Part shown: positions 1-5,971 of the stretch, piece after piece
Layout: each line of letters opens with the position of its first letter
How positions within the stretch are numbered: the stretch's first letter is position 1
Origin: Pseudoflavonifractor sp. AF19-9AC
GTDB taxonomy: Bacteria > Bacillota > Clostridia > Oscillospirales > Oscillospiraceae
NCBI RefSeq assembly: GCF_003478995.1
Contig: NZ_QUGI01000002.1
Coordinates: 76,801 to 90,265, forward strand
Reading direction: 5' to 3'
DNA length: 13,465 nt
The notes under the pieces: model-generated
The model's database searches: none
Told to the model about the DNA's origin: nothing
The model's input: only the letters and a program-made list of their open reading frames with translations
Made by a program: the position numbers and the translations under genes

Positions 1-20
1 CGCGTTTTTGTGTTTTGTGC

Positions 21-650
21 TTATAAGGTAGTGTTGGGGTCCAGATAGTCCTCCACATCAAAGGGGAGATTCTTCCAGTAGAAGTCCCGGTCGGCGTCGG
101 TGATCTCCCGGATCACCCGGCAGGGGTTGCCCCCGGCCACCACACCGGCCGGCACGTCCCGGCCCACCACGCTGCCTGCGGCAATGACCGTGTTATCACC
201 GATGGTCACTCCGGGCAGAAGGATGGCCCCGCCTCCAATCCACACATTGTTCCCGATGGTAATGGGGCGGCCGTACTCATAGCCGGAGTTCCGGGCCTGG
301 GGATGAACGGGGTGCCCGGCGGTGAAGATGGACACGTTGGGTGCAATCATCACATTGTTTCCGATTGTCACCGGAGCGATGTCCAGAATGGTCAGGTTAT
401 AATTGGCGTAAAAATTATCGCCCACAGAAATGTTGCTGCCATAGTCGCAGCGGAAAATGGGCTCCACCCAGGGGTTCTTCCCTACCCGTCCCAGCAGTCC
501 CTCCAGCAGAGCCATGGAGGTATCCTGCTCCTCCGGCGGTGTGTTGTTAAAGACGTACAGCTTCTTCTTGGCCTCCAGCCTCTGCTGGGGCAGCCCATCC
601 AGCCAGGCCCTATAGGGCAGGCCGGCAATCATGCGTTCCCTGTGATCCAT
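21..650 (-). CDS. Sugar O-acetyltransferase (maltose/galactoside acetyltransferase family, left-handed beta-helix)
   Basis: A 209-residue protein of the maa/lacA/nodL family, which transfers an acetyl group from acetyl-CoA to a hydroxyl of a sugar or related acceptor in the cytoplasm. Residues 1-60 match the helical maltose-acetyltransferase N-terminal domain (RERMIAGLPYRAW, then EAKKKLYVFNN). From about residue 70 the hexapeptide repeats of a left-handed beta-helix follow (VTIGNNVMIAPN, ITIGNNVWIGGGAILLPGVTIGDNTVIAAGSVV). His113 in TAGHPVHP is the expected catalytic base, and the C-terminus has the usual GNPCRVIR. I chose the ATG at 650 over an upstream in-frame ATG at 740. It starts exactly where the family starts (MDHRERM), has a GGGAGGG Shine-Dalgarno 8 bases upstream, and follows a good promoter. 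Length is normal for the family. The acceptor sugar cannot be told from sequence. Confidence 0.93.
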   Translation of the reverse strand: MDHRERMIAGLPYRAWLDGLPQQRLEAKKKLYVFNNTPPEEQDTSMALLEGLLGRVGKNPWVEPIFRCDYGSNISVGDNFYANYNLTILDIAPVTIGNNVMIAPNVSIFTAGHPVHPQARNSGYEYGRPITIGNNVWIGGGAILLPGVTIGDNTVIAAGSVVGRDVPAGVVAGGNPCRVIREITDADRDFYWKNLPFDVEDYLDPNTTL

Positions 651-674
651 AACGCGTTCCCTCCCTCTGGCGCC

Positions 675-703
675 ATTATACCACCGGCCCCACCCAGGCA
701 CAA
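675..703 (-). promoter_or_regulatory. Sigma-A-type promoter for the sugar acetyltransferase
   Basis: Read on the minus strand: -35 TTGTGC (703 to 698), a 17-base spacer, and -10 TATAAT (680 to 675). A TGG just before the -10 gives an extended -10. The predicted start near 668 leaves a leader of about 18 bases before the ATG at 650, with the Shine-Dalgarno at 665-659. Confidence 0.75.
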
Positions 704-709
704 GGGGCG

Positions 710-738
710 ACATATCCCCCGTTCCCGGCGCATATAAC
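710..738 (+). promoter_or_regulatory. Candidate sigma-E (sporulation, mother cell) promoter for spoIIID
   Basis: ACATATC at 710-716, a 14-base spacer, then CATATAAC at 731-738. The Bacillus sigma-E consensus is roughly KMATATT, 14-15 bases, CATACANT. Five of seven positions match in each box and the spacing is right. B. subtilis spoIIID is a known sigma-E gene, so the site fits its position. The predicted start near 745 lies upstream of the Shine-Dalgarno GGGAG at 761-765 and supports the GTG start at 774 over the TTG at 756 or ATG at 759. Confidence 0.55.
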
Positions 739-773
739 ATCCATAGGACTACCGCTTGATGGGAGTGTTATGG

Positions 774-1022
774 GTGAAAGGGAACATTGAGGACCGGGCC
801 TGCAGAATGGCCCTTTACATCATAGAAAACCGCGCCACTGTCCGGGCGTGCGCCCGAAAATTCGGCATCTCCAAGTCCACCGTCCACAAGGATCTCTCCG
901 AGCGCCTGCCCGCCTTCAACCGCACGCTGTACCTCCAGGTAAAGCAGGTTTTGGAGGAAAACAAGGCCGAGCGGCATATACGGGGAGGAATTGCCACCAG
1001 GAAGAAATACAAAGGGGAGTAA
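774..1022 (+). CDS. spoIIID: Stage III sporulation protein D (mother-cell transcription regulator)
   Basis: An 82-residue DNA-binding protein that switches genes on and off in the mother cell during sporulation, between sigma-E and sigma-K control. The sequence follows SpoIIID throughout: an N-terminal helix (IEDRACRMALYIIENRATV), a helix-turn-helix at residues 21-42 with the signature FGISKSTVHKDL, then ERLP, and a basic C-terminal helix ending HIRGGIATRKKYKGE. Length is close to B. subtilis SpoIIID (about 93) and typical of clostridial forms. I chose GTG at 774: Shine-Dalgarno GGGAG lies 8 bases upstream, and the resulting N-terminus (VKGNIEDRA) aligns with known starts. Earlier in-frame starts at 756 and 759 would add six or five residues with no clear ribosome site. 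It shows the organism is a spore-former or descends from one. Confidence 0.95.
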   Translation: MKGNIEDRACRMALYIIENRATVRACARKFGISKSTVHKDLSERLPAFNRTLYLQVKQVLEENKAERHIRGGIATRKKYKGE

Positions 1023-1042
1023 ATTTCCAGGGTTTGGAGCCG

Positions 1043-1071
1043 TTGACAGGGGGAGAACCGGGGACTACAAT
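1043..1071 (+). promoter_or_regulatory. Strong sigma-A promoter for nrdG
   Basis: A perfect -35 TTGACA (1043-1048), a 17-base spacer, and -10 TACAAT (1066-1071). Start predicted near 1078, giving a leader of about 38 bases that contains a small GC hairpin (1087-1099) just before the Shine-Dalgarno GGGAGG at 1103-1108. No NrdR-like box is visible here, unlike at nrdD. Confidence 0.8.
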
Positions 1072-1115
1072 GGAAGGGAATCGACACCGCCCCGGGCGGA
1101 GAGGGAGGCTCCCAC

Positions 1116-1808
1116 ATGGATATTCAGGGTCTTCAGAAGCTGACGCTGCTGGACTACCCGGGCAAGGTGGCCTGCACAGTGTTTCTGGGGGGCTGCAACC
1201 TGCGCTGCCCCTTCTGCCACAACGGGGAGCTGGTGCTCTCCCCCGGGCCGGCCCTCATGGACCATGAGGAGCTGCTCACCTTCCTGGACCGCCGGCAGGG
1301 ACTTCTGGACGGCGTGTGCGTCACCGGGGGCGAGCCCCTGCTGCGCCCCGATCTGCCCCGTCTGCTGGAGGCTGTGAAGGAAAAAGGCTTCCTCCTGAAG
1401 CTGGACACCAACGGCGGCTTTCCCCAGGCCCTGGAGGACGTGATCCGTCGGGACCTTGTGGACTACGTGGCCATGGACATCAAAAACAGCCCCGACCGCT
1501 ACCCCGAGACCGCCGGAGTGCCCGGTCTGGATGTGGAACCCTACCGGGAGAGCGCGGCATTGCTGCTGGAGGGCAAGGTGGACTATGAGTTTCGCACTAC
1601 CGTGGTGCGGGAGCTCCACGATGAGGATTCCTTCCGGGCTATCGGCCCCTGGCTCAAGGGGGCCAGGCGGTATTTCCTCCAGGGCTTTGTAGACCGGGAC
1701 ACGGTGCTTTCCCCCGGCCTTCATCCCTGCTCCCGGGAAGAAATGGAGGGCTTTGCCGCCCTGGTCCGGCCCCATATCCCTCAGGTGGAGCTGCGGGGGG
1801 TTGACTAA
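1116..1808 (+). CDS. nrdG: Anaerobic ribonucleotide reductase activating protein (radical SAM activase)
   Basis: A 230-residue radical S-adenosylmethionine enzyme that abstracts a hydrogen from the C-terminal glycine of NrdD, creating the stable glycyl radical needed for anaerobic dNTP synthesis. The 4Fe-4S binding motif CNLRCPFC is at Cys27, Cys31 and Cys34 (CxxxCxxC). It is preceded by GLQKLTLLDYPGKVACTVFL, a signature of the NrdG2-type activases, and TGGEPLL near residue 70 is the SAM-contacting GGE motif. A late DxKN-like stretch (AMDIKNS) also fits. Length matches the NrdG2 family rather than the shorter E. coli NrdG (about 154). ATG at 1116 has GGGAGG 7 bases upstream. It sits directly before nrdD but has its own promoter and its own terminator, so the two genes are probably separate transcripts with different control. 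Confidence 0.94.
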   Translation: MDIQGLQKLTLLDYPGKVACTVFLGGCNLRCPFCHNGELVLSPGPALMDHEELLTFLDRRQGLLDGVCVTGGEPLLRPDLPRLLEAVKEKGFLLKLDTNGGFPQALEDVIRRDLVDYVAMDIKNSPDRYPETAGVPGLDVEPYRESAALLLEGKVDYEFRTTVVRELHDEDSFRAIGPWLKGARRYFLQGFVDRDTVLSPGLHPCSREEMEGFAALVRPHIPQVELRGVD

Positions 1809-1818
1809 TTTTTCTTTT

Positions 1819-1851
1819 GGCGAGGATGACAAAAATCATCCTCGCCTTTTT
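1819..1851 (+). terminator. Rho-independent terminator after nrdG
   Basis: A perfect 11-bp stem (GGCGAGGATGA, 1819-1829, with its complement at 1836-1846), loop CAAAAA, then TTTTT at 1847-1851. It begins 10 bases after the nrdG stop codon. Confidence 0.93.
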
Positions 1852-1859
1852 GTGCACCA

Positions 1860-1875
1860 AAACAATATCTTGTGT
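1860..1875 (+). promoter_or_regulatory. NrdR box 1 (ribonucleotide reductase repressor operator)
   Basis: AAACAATATCTTGTGT-type sequence matching 14 of 16 positions of the NrdR box consensus acaCwAtATaTwGtgt. It lies 26 bases upstream of the nrdD -35, and its centre is 32 bp (about three helical turns) from box 2, the usual arrangement for cooperative NrdR binding. Confidence 0.78.
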
Positions 1876-1891
1876 TTGCCCAGAAAAAGAG

Positions 1892-1907
1892 AAACCATAT
1901 ATTGACG
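1892..1907 (+). promoter_or_regulatory. NrdR box 2, overlapping the nrdD -35
   Basis: Weaker copy (core CCATATATTG at 1895-1904; 11 of 16 consensus positions). Its right half coincides with the -35 hexamer at 1902-1907, so NrdR bound here would block RNA polymerase. The nrdR gene is not in this window. Confidence 0.7.
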
Positions 1908-1930
1908 AAGTTCTGGCCGCGTGCTATAGT
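1902..1930 (+). promoter_or_regulatory. Sigma-A promoter for nrdD
   Basis: -35 TTGACG (1902-1907), a 17-base spacer, -10 TATAGT (1925-1930), and TGC directly before the -10 (extended -10). Predicted start near 1937, giving a leader of about 79 bases. Confidence 0.82.
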
Positions 1931-1946
1931 TAAGAGGCGTAGTATC

Positions 1947-1986
1947 GCCGGGATGATGCCCGGCTTTTCTTGCCATAAATGGGCAA
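1947..1986 (+). other. Structured 5' leader of nrdD (possible attenuator)
   Basis: GCCGGG at 1947-1952 pairs with CCCGGC at 1959-1964 across the loop ATGATG, and is followed by TTTTCT, like a short intrinsic terminator. A second hairpin pairs TTGCC (1970-1974) with GGCAA (1982-1986). GCCC (1958-1961) could instead pair with GGGC (1981-1984), giving an alternative fold. The first stem is only 6 bp, so attenuation is a guess. Confidence 0.35.
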
Positions 1987-2015
1987 CAGAACGAAAGAGA
2001 GCTGGAGGGATTCTC

Positions 2016-4403
2016 ATGTATCAGGTAACCAAGCGGGACGGCGCCGCCGCCGAATTTGAGCTTTCCAAAATCAGCGCCGCCATTACCAAGGCGTTCCAGG
2101 CCGTCAACAAGCAGTTTCATCCCAGCGTCATTGACATGCTGGCCCTGCGGGTGACCGCCGACTTTGAGCCCAAGATCAAGGACGGACGCATCGCCGTGGA
2201 GGATATTCAGGACAGCGTGGAGAAGGTGCTGTCTGAGGCTGGTTACGCCGATGTGGCCAAGGCCTACATTCTCTACCGCAAGCAGCGGGAGAAGATCCGC
2301 AACGTCAACTCCGCCCTTTTGAACTACAAGGACCTGGTGGACGACTACCTCCAGATCAACGACTGGCGGGTGAAGGAGAACTCCACCGTCACCTACTCCG
2401 TGGGTGGCCTCATTCTCTCCAACTCCGGCGCCATCACCGCCAACTACTGGCTCAGTGAGATCTACGACCAGGAGGTGGCCGACGCCCACCGCAGCGCCGA
2501 CATCCACATCCACGATCTCTCCATGCTCACCGGCTACTGTGCCGGCTGGTCCTTAAAGCAGCTCATTCAGGAGGGACTGGGGGGCATTCCCGGAAAAATC
2601 ACCTCCGCCCCCGCCAAGCACCTGTCCACCCTCTGCAACCAGATGGTGAATTTCCTGGGCATCATGCAGAACGAGTGGGCGGGCGCCCAGGCCTTCTCCT
2701 CCTTCGACACCTACCTGGCCCCCTTCGTCAAGGTGGACAACCTGACCCAGAAGGAAGTCAAGCAGTGCATCCAGTGCTTCGTCTACGGGGTGAACACCCC
2801 CTCCCGCTGGGGCACCCAGGCCCCCTTCTCCAACATCACCCTGGACTGGACAGTGCCCAAAGATCTCGCGAACCTGCCCGCCATCGTGGGCGGCAAGGAG
2901 ATGGACTTTACCTACGGGGACTGCAAGAAGGAAATGGACATGGTCAACCGCGCCTTCATCGAGATTATGATTGAAGGCGACGCCAACGGCCGCGGCTTCC
3001 AGTACCCCATCCCCACCTACTCCATCACCCGGGACTTCGACTGGTCCGAGACGGAGAACAATAGGCTCCTTTTTGAGATGACCGCCAAGTACGGCACCCC
3101 CTACTTCTCCAACTACATCAACTCCGACATGGAGCCCTCCGACGTGCGGTCCATGTGCTGCCGCCTGCGTCTGGACCTCCGTGAGCTGCGGAAGAAGTCC
3201 GGCGGCTTCTTCGGCTCCGGCGAGTCCACCGGCTCTGTGGGCGTGGTCACCATCAACCTGCCCCGCATCGCCTATCAGGCCAGCGACGAGGCCGACTTCT
3301 ATAACCGCCTGGACAAGCTCATGGACATCGCCGCCCGCAGCCTGAAAACCAAGCGTACCGTCATCACCAAGCTGCTGGACGCGGGCCTCTATCCCTATAC
3401 AAAGCGTTATCTCGGCACCTTTGATAACCATTTCTCCACCATCGGCCTCATCGGCATGAACGAGGTGGGCCTCAACGCCAAGTGGCTCCAGCAGGACCTC
3501 ACCCACCCTGCCACCCAGGCCTTTGCCAAGGACGTGCTCAACCACATGCGGGAGCGTCTCTCCGACTATCAGGAGGCCTACGGCGACCTCTACAACCTGG
3601 AGGCCACCCCCGCCGAGTCCACCACCTACCGCTTTGCCAAGCACGACAAGGCTCAGTTCCCCGACATCATCACCGCCAACGAGAACGGCACCCCCTACTA
3701 CACCAACTCCTCCCACCTGCCCGTGGGCTACACCGAGGACATCTTCTCCGCCCTGGACGTTCAGGACGAGCTGCAGACCCTCTACACCTCGGGCACCGTG
3801 TTCCACGCTTTCCTGGGGGAGAAGCTGCCCGACTGGAAGGCGGCGGCCACCCTGGTGCGGAAGATTGCGGAGAACTACAAGCTGCCCTACTACACCATGT
3901 CCCCCACCTACTCCGTCTGCGCTGGCCACGGCTACCTCACCGGCGAGCAGCACGTCTGCCCCTACTGCGGCAAGGAAGCCGAGGTATATAGCCGCATTAC
4001 CGGCTACTACCGCCCGGTGAAGAACTGGAACGACGGCAAGACCCAGGAGTTCAAGGACCGGAAGGTGTACGACATCGGCCGCTCCCACCTGCGCCGGGCC
4101 GGCATAGCCGGAAGCCAGGTTACGGTGGACACCAAGCCTGTTGCTCCCGCCATTTCCGGGGAACTGATGCTCTTTGCCACCCGTACCTGCCCCAACTGCG
4201 CCCAGGCGGAAAAGCTGCTGGGCCAGGCCGGGGTGCCCTACCGCAAGGTGCTGGCCGAGGAGAACCCCGACCTCACCGTGCGCTACGGCGTGCGCCAGGC
4301 CCCCACTCTGGTGGTGGAGGACGGCAAGGACCCGGTGAAGCTGGTGGGTCTGGGCGCCATCCGTTCCTTCCTGGACGAGATTCGCCCCGCCAGCGTGGGC
4401 TGA
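2016..4403 (+). CDS. nrdD: Class III (anaerobic) ribonucleoside-triphosphate reductase with fused C-terminal redoxin domain
   Basis: A 795-residue glycyl-radical enzyme that reduces ribonucleoside triphosphates to dNTPs without oxygen. Residues 1-95 are an ATP-cone (VTKRDGAAAEFELSKISAAI), the site for dATP/ATP overall control. The catalytic barrel has Cys175 (GYCAGW) and the adjacent Cys381-Cys382 (SMCCRLRLD), matching the known class III positions for radical transfer and the thiyl radical. A zinc site follows: Cys635-x2-His638 and CPYC at 648-651. Gly663 in RITGYYRPV is the expected glycyl radical. Unusually, about 130 residues continue beyond it, and residues 714-795 form a glutaredoxin/thioredoxin-like domain (LMLFATRTCPNC, Cys725 and Cys728, cis-Pro763 in QAPT). 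ATG at 2016 has GGAGG 7 bases upstream; the reading frame stays open upstream to 1872, but that lies within operator DNA. The fused redoxin and the neighbouring trxB point to a thioredoxin-type electron donor instead of formate (inference). Confidence 0.95.
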   Translation: MYQVTKRDGAAAEFELSKISAAITKAFQAVNKQFHPSVIDMLALRVTADFEPKIKDGRIAVEDIQDSVEKVLSEAGYADVAKAYILYRKQREKIRNVNSALLNYKDLVDDYLQINDWRVKENSTVTYSVGGLILSNSGAITANYWLSEIYDQEVADAHRSADIHIHDLSMLTGYCAGWSLKQLIQEGLGGIPGKITSAPAKHLSTLCNQMVNFLGIMQNEWAGAQAFSSFDTYLAPFVKVDNLTQKEVKQCIQCFVYGVNTPSRWGTQAPFSNITLDWTVPKDLANLPAIVGGKEMDFTYGDCKKEMDMVNRAFIEIMIEGDANGRGFQYPIPTYSITRDFDWSETENNRLLFEMTAKYGTPYFSNYINSDMEPSDVRSMCCRLRLDLRELRKKSGGFFGSGESTGSVGVVTINLPRIAYQASDEADFYNRLDKLMDIAARSLKTKRTVITKLLDAGLYPYTKRYLGTFDNHFSTIGLIGMNEVGLNAKWLQQDLTHPATQAFAKDVLNHMRERLSDYQEAYGDLYNLEATPAESTTYRFAKHDKAQFPDIITANENGTPYYTNSSHLPVGYTEDIFSALDVQDELQTLYTSGTVFHAFLGEKLPDWKAAATLVRKIAENYKLPYYTMSPTYSVCAGHGYLTGEQHVCPYCGKEAEVYSRITGYYRPVKNWNDGKTQEFKDRKVYDIGRSHLRRAGIAGSQVTVDTKPVAPAISGELMLFATRTCPNCAQAEKLLGQAGVPYRKVLAEENPDLTVRYGVRQAPTLVVEDGKDPVKLVGLGAIRSFLDEIRPASVG

Positions 4404-4406
4404 GCG

Positions 4407-4435
4407 TTGCATTTTTCCCCCGTCTGCGGTACAAT
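4407..4435 (+). promoter_or_regulatory. Promoter for the trxB operon
   Basis: -35 TTGCAT (4407-4412), a 17-base spacer, -10 TACAAT (4430-4435). It begins 4 bases after the nrdD stop. The predicted start near 4442 falls inside the left arm of the nrdD terminator hairpin. Confidence 0.68.
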
Positions 4436-4436
4436 G

Positions 4437-4470
4437 AAGGCGGCCCCGGTTCTTCCGGGGCCGCCTTTTT
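4437..4470 (+). terminator. Rho-independent terminator after nrdD
   Basis: A 13-bp stem: AAGGCGGCCCCGG at 4437-4449 with its perfect complement at 4455-4467, loop TTCTT, and a T run to 4470. It separates nrdD from trxB. Transcripts starting near 4442 from the adjacent promoter would carry only the shortened hairpin at their 5' end. Confidence 0.92.
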
Positions 4471-4505
4471 CCATTTATCGACACCCACAAGGGAGGATTT
4501 TTGCC

Positions 4506-5423
4506 ATGTATGACGTAATCGTAGTGGGCGGAGGCCCTGCGGGCCTGACTGCCGCCCTGTACGCTGCCCGGGCGGGCAAGGACGTGCTGGTGCTGGAGGG
4601 CGAGAGCACCGGGGGCCAGATCCAGTACTCCCCCCTGGTGGACAACTACCCCGGTCTGCCCGGCATGAGCGGCGCGGCCTTTGCCCAGGCTCTGACGGAG
4701 CAAGTCCAGAATCTGGGGGTCCACGTGCGCACGGAGGAGGTCACCTTCCTGCGCACCCAGAACGGTCTTTTGGAGCTGACCACCCCCCAGGGGCGCTATT
4801 CCGCCCCTGCCCTGGTGCTGGCCACGGGCGTGAGCCACCGGAAGCTGGGCCTCCAGGGAGAGGACGACCTCATCGGATTGGGCGTCTCCTACTGCGCCGT
4901 GTGCGATGGAGCCTTCTACCAGGGTCGGCCCGTGGCTGTGGTAGGCGGCGGGGACACTGCCCTCCAGGAGGCCCTGTTCCTCTCCGCCCGGTGCTCCAAG
5001 GTGACCGTCATCCACCGCCGGGACCTGTTCCGGGGGGAGAGCCGCCTGGTGCAGCAGCTGCGTGAGAAAAACAATGTGGAGTTCCGGCTCAGCTGTACGG
5101 TGGAGGCCCTCCAAAGCGGTCCCGAGGGTCTCACCGGCCTGACCCTGCGGGATTTGAAAGAGGACAAGACTCTGGAGCTCCCCGCGGACGGCCTCTTTGT
5201 GGCCGTGGGCCAGGAGCCCCACAGTCAGGTCTTTGCCAATCTGGTGATGACCGACGACCAGGGCTACTTCCTGGCCGGAGAGGACTGCGCCACCAGCCTG
5301 CCCGGCGTCTTTGCCGCCGGGGACTGCCGGGTCAAGTCGGTGCGGCAGCTCACCACCGCCGTGGGCGACGGAGCGGTGGCCGGCCTGGCCGCCAGTGCCT
5401 ACGTGGATGGCCGGCAGAACTGA
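4506..5423 (+). CDS. trxB: Thioredoxin-disulfide reductase (FAD, NADPH)
   Basis: A 305-residue flavoprotein that passes electrons from NADPH through FAD and a dithiol to thioredoxin-like partners. The FAD fold opens with VIVVGGGPAG (residues 5-13). The redox-active pair is Cys130 and Cys133 in YCAVCDGAF. The NADPH fold has VVGGGDTALQE (145-155) and HRRDLFRGE, whose arginines bind the 2'-phosphate. The C-terminal FAD motif GVFAAGDC and a closing TAVGDGAVAG complete the family pattern. Length is slightly below B. subtilis TrxB (about 316). ATG at 4506 has GGGAGG 9 bases upstream. No separate thioredoxin gene is in the window, so the redoxin domain on the C-terminus of the upstream NrdD is an obvious candidate substrate (inference). 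It may also serve the general thioredoxin pool. Confidence 0.95.
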   Translation: MYDVIVVGGGPAGLTAALYAARAGKDVLVLEGESTGGQIQYSPLVDNYPGLPGMSGAAFAQALTEQVQNLGVHVRTEEVTFLRTQNGLLELTTPQGRYSAPALVLATGVSHRKLGLQGEDDLIGLGVSYCAVCDGAFYQGRPVAVVGGGDTALQEALFLSARCSKVTVIHRRDLFRGESRLVQQLREKNNVEFRLSCTVEALQSGPEGLTGLTLRDLKEDKTLELPADGLFVAVGQEPHSQVFANLVMTDDQGYFLAGEDCATSLPGVFAAGDCRVKSVRQLTTAVGDGAVAGLAASAYVDGRQN

Positions 5424-5949
5424 GTCCATCCGCAGCCTGTGCCGCCGGACGGCGGTGTGCGGGCTGTGCGCCGGGCTGTCCGTGGCCCTGATGGCAACGG
5501 GCAGCGCCTTCGGCGTGCTCACCTATGTGTGTCCCATGCTGGCGGGCATCCCGGTCTATCTGGTGCGCCGGGTCTGGGGCACCCGCACCGCCCTGTGTCT
5601 GTGGGCGGCGGCAGGCCTTTTGGGTCTCATGCTGGTGCCCGACCGGGAGATGGCCGCCCTGTTCCTGGGCCTTGTGGGCTGGTACCCGGCGGTCAAGCCC
5701 GCGCTGGACCCTCTGCCGGGTCTGGTACGCCGCCTGGCCAAGGGGGCATGCTTCGGCGTGGCTCTGCTGGCCGTCTACGCCGCCCTGCTGGCCCTCATGG
5801 GGCTGGAGGCCCTGGGCCTGGGCCCAGCGTGGGAAAATCTGCTGCTGTGGCTCATGGGCGTGGGCACCCTGGCCCTTTACGATATGGCCCTTCTGCGCCT
5901 GGCTCCCGGGCTGGAGCGGCGCCTCAGGCACATCCTGCCCCATTCATAA
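5407..5949 (+). CDS. Conserved integral membrane protein of unknown function
   Basis: A 180-residue, very hydrophobic protein with about four to five membrane segments: roughly residues 14-35, 38-55, 58-80, 112-135 and 145-165. Recognisable short patterns are GSAFGVLTYVCPMLAGIP near the first segment and LVPDREMAALFLGLVGWYPAVKPALD in the middle. I have the impression that clostridial genomes hold similar small membrane proteins, but I cannot name a family or a substrate. ATG at 5407 overlaps the end of trxB by 17 bases and has no Shine-Dalgarno, so it is probably translated by coupling to trxB; a later Met is possible. The C-terminus is basic (LERRLRHILPHS), suggesting it lies in the cytoplasm. 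The gene sits between trxB and dus in one likely transcript, which does not reveal its job. Confidence 0.72.
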   Translation: MAGRTESIRSLCRRTAVCGLCAGLSVALMATGSAFGVLTYVCPMLAGIPVYLVRRVWGTRTALCLWAAAGLLGLMLVPDREMAALFLGLVGWYPAVKPALDPLPGLVRRLAKGACFGVALLAVYAALLALMGLEALGLGPAWENLLLWLMGVGTLALYDMALLRLAPGLERRLRHILPHS

Positions 5950-5971
5950 CCCACCGAAGGAGAGAATCCCC

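Noticed and set aside
1872..2015. Upstream extension of nrdD to a TTG at 1872
   Set aside because: This stretch contains an NrdR box, the promoter and the leader; the ATP-cone begins exactly at the ATG at 2016 with a good Shine-Dalgarno.
1836..2513. A 225-codon minus-strand frame across the nrdG-nrdD gap
   Set aside because: It runs through the terminator, the NrdR boxes and the N-terminus of nrdD, and shows no domain.
2553..5522. A 989-codon open frame on the minus strand
   Set aside because: It is antisense to nrdD and trxB, both strongly supported by motifs. Its translation is Gly/Val/His/Leu-rich with no domains, as expected opposite GC-rich coding DNA.
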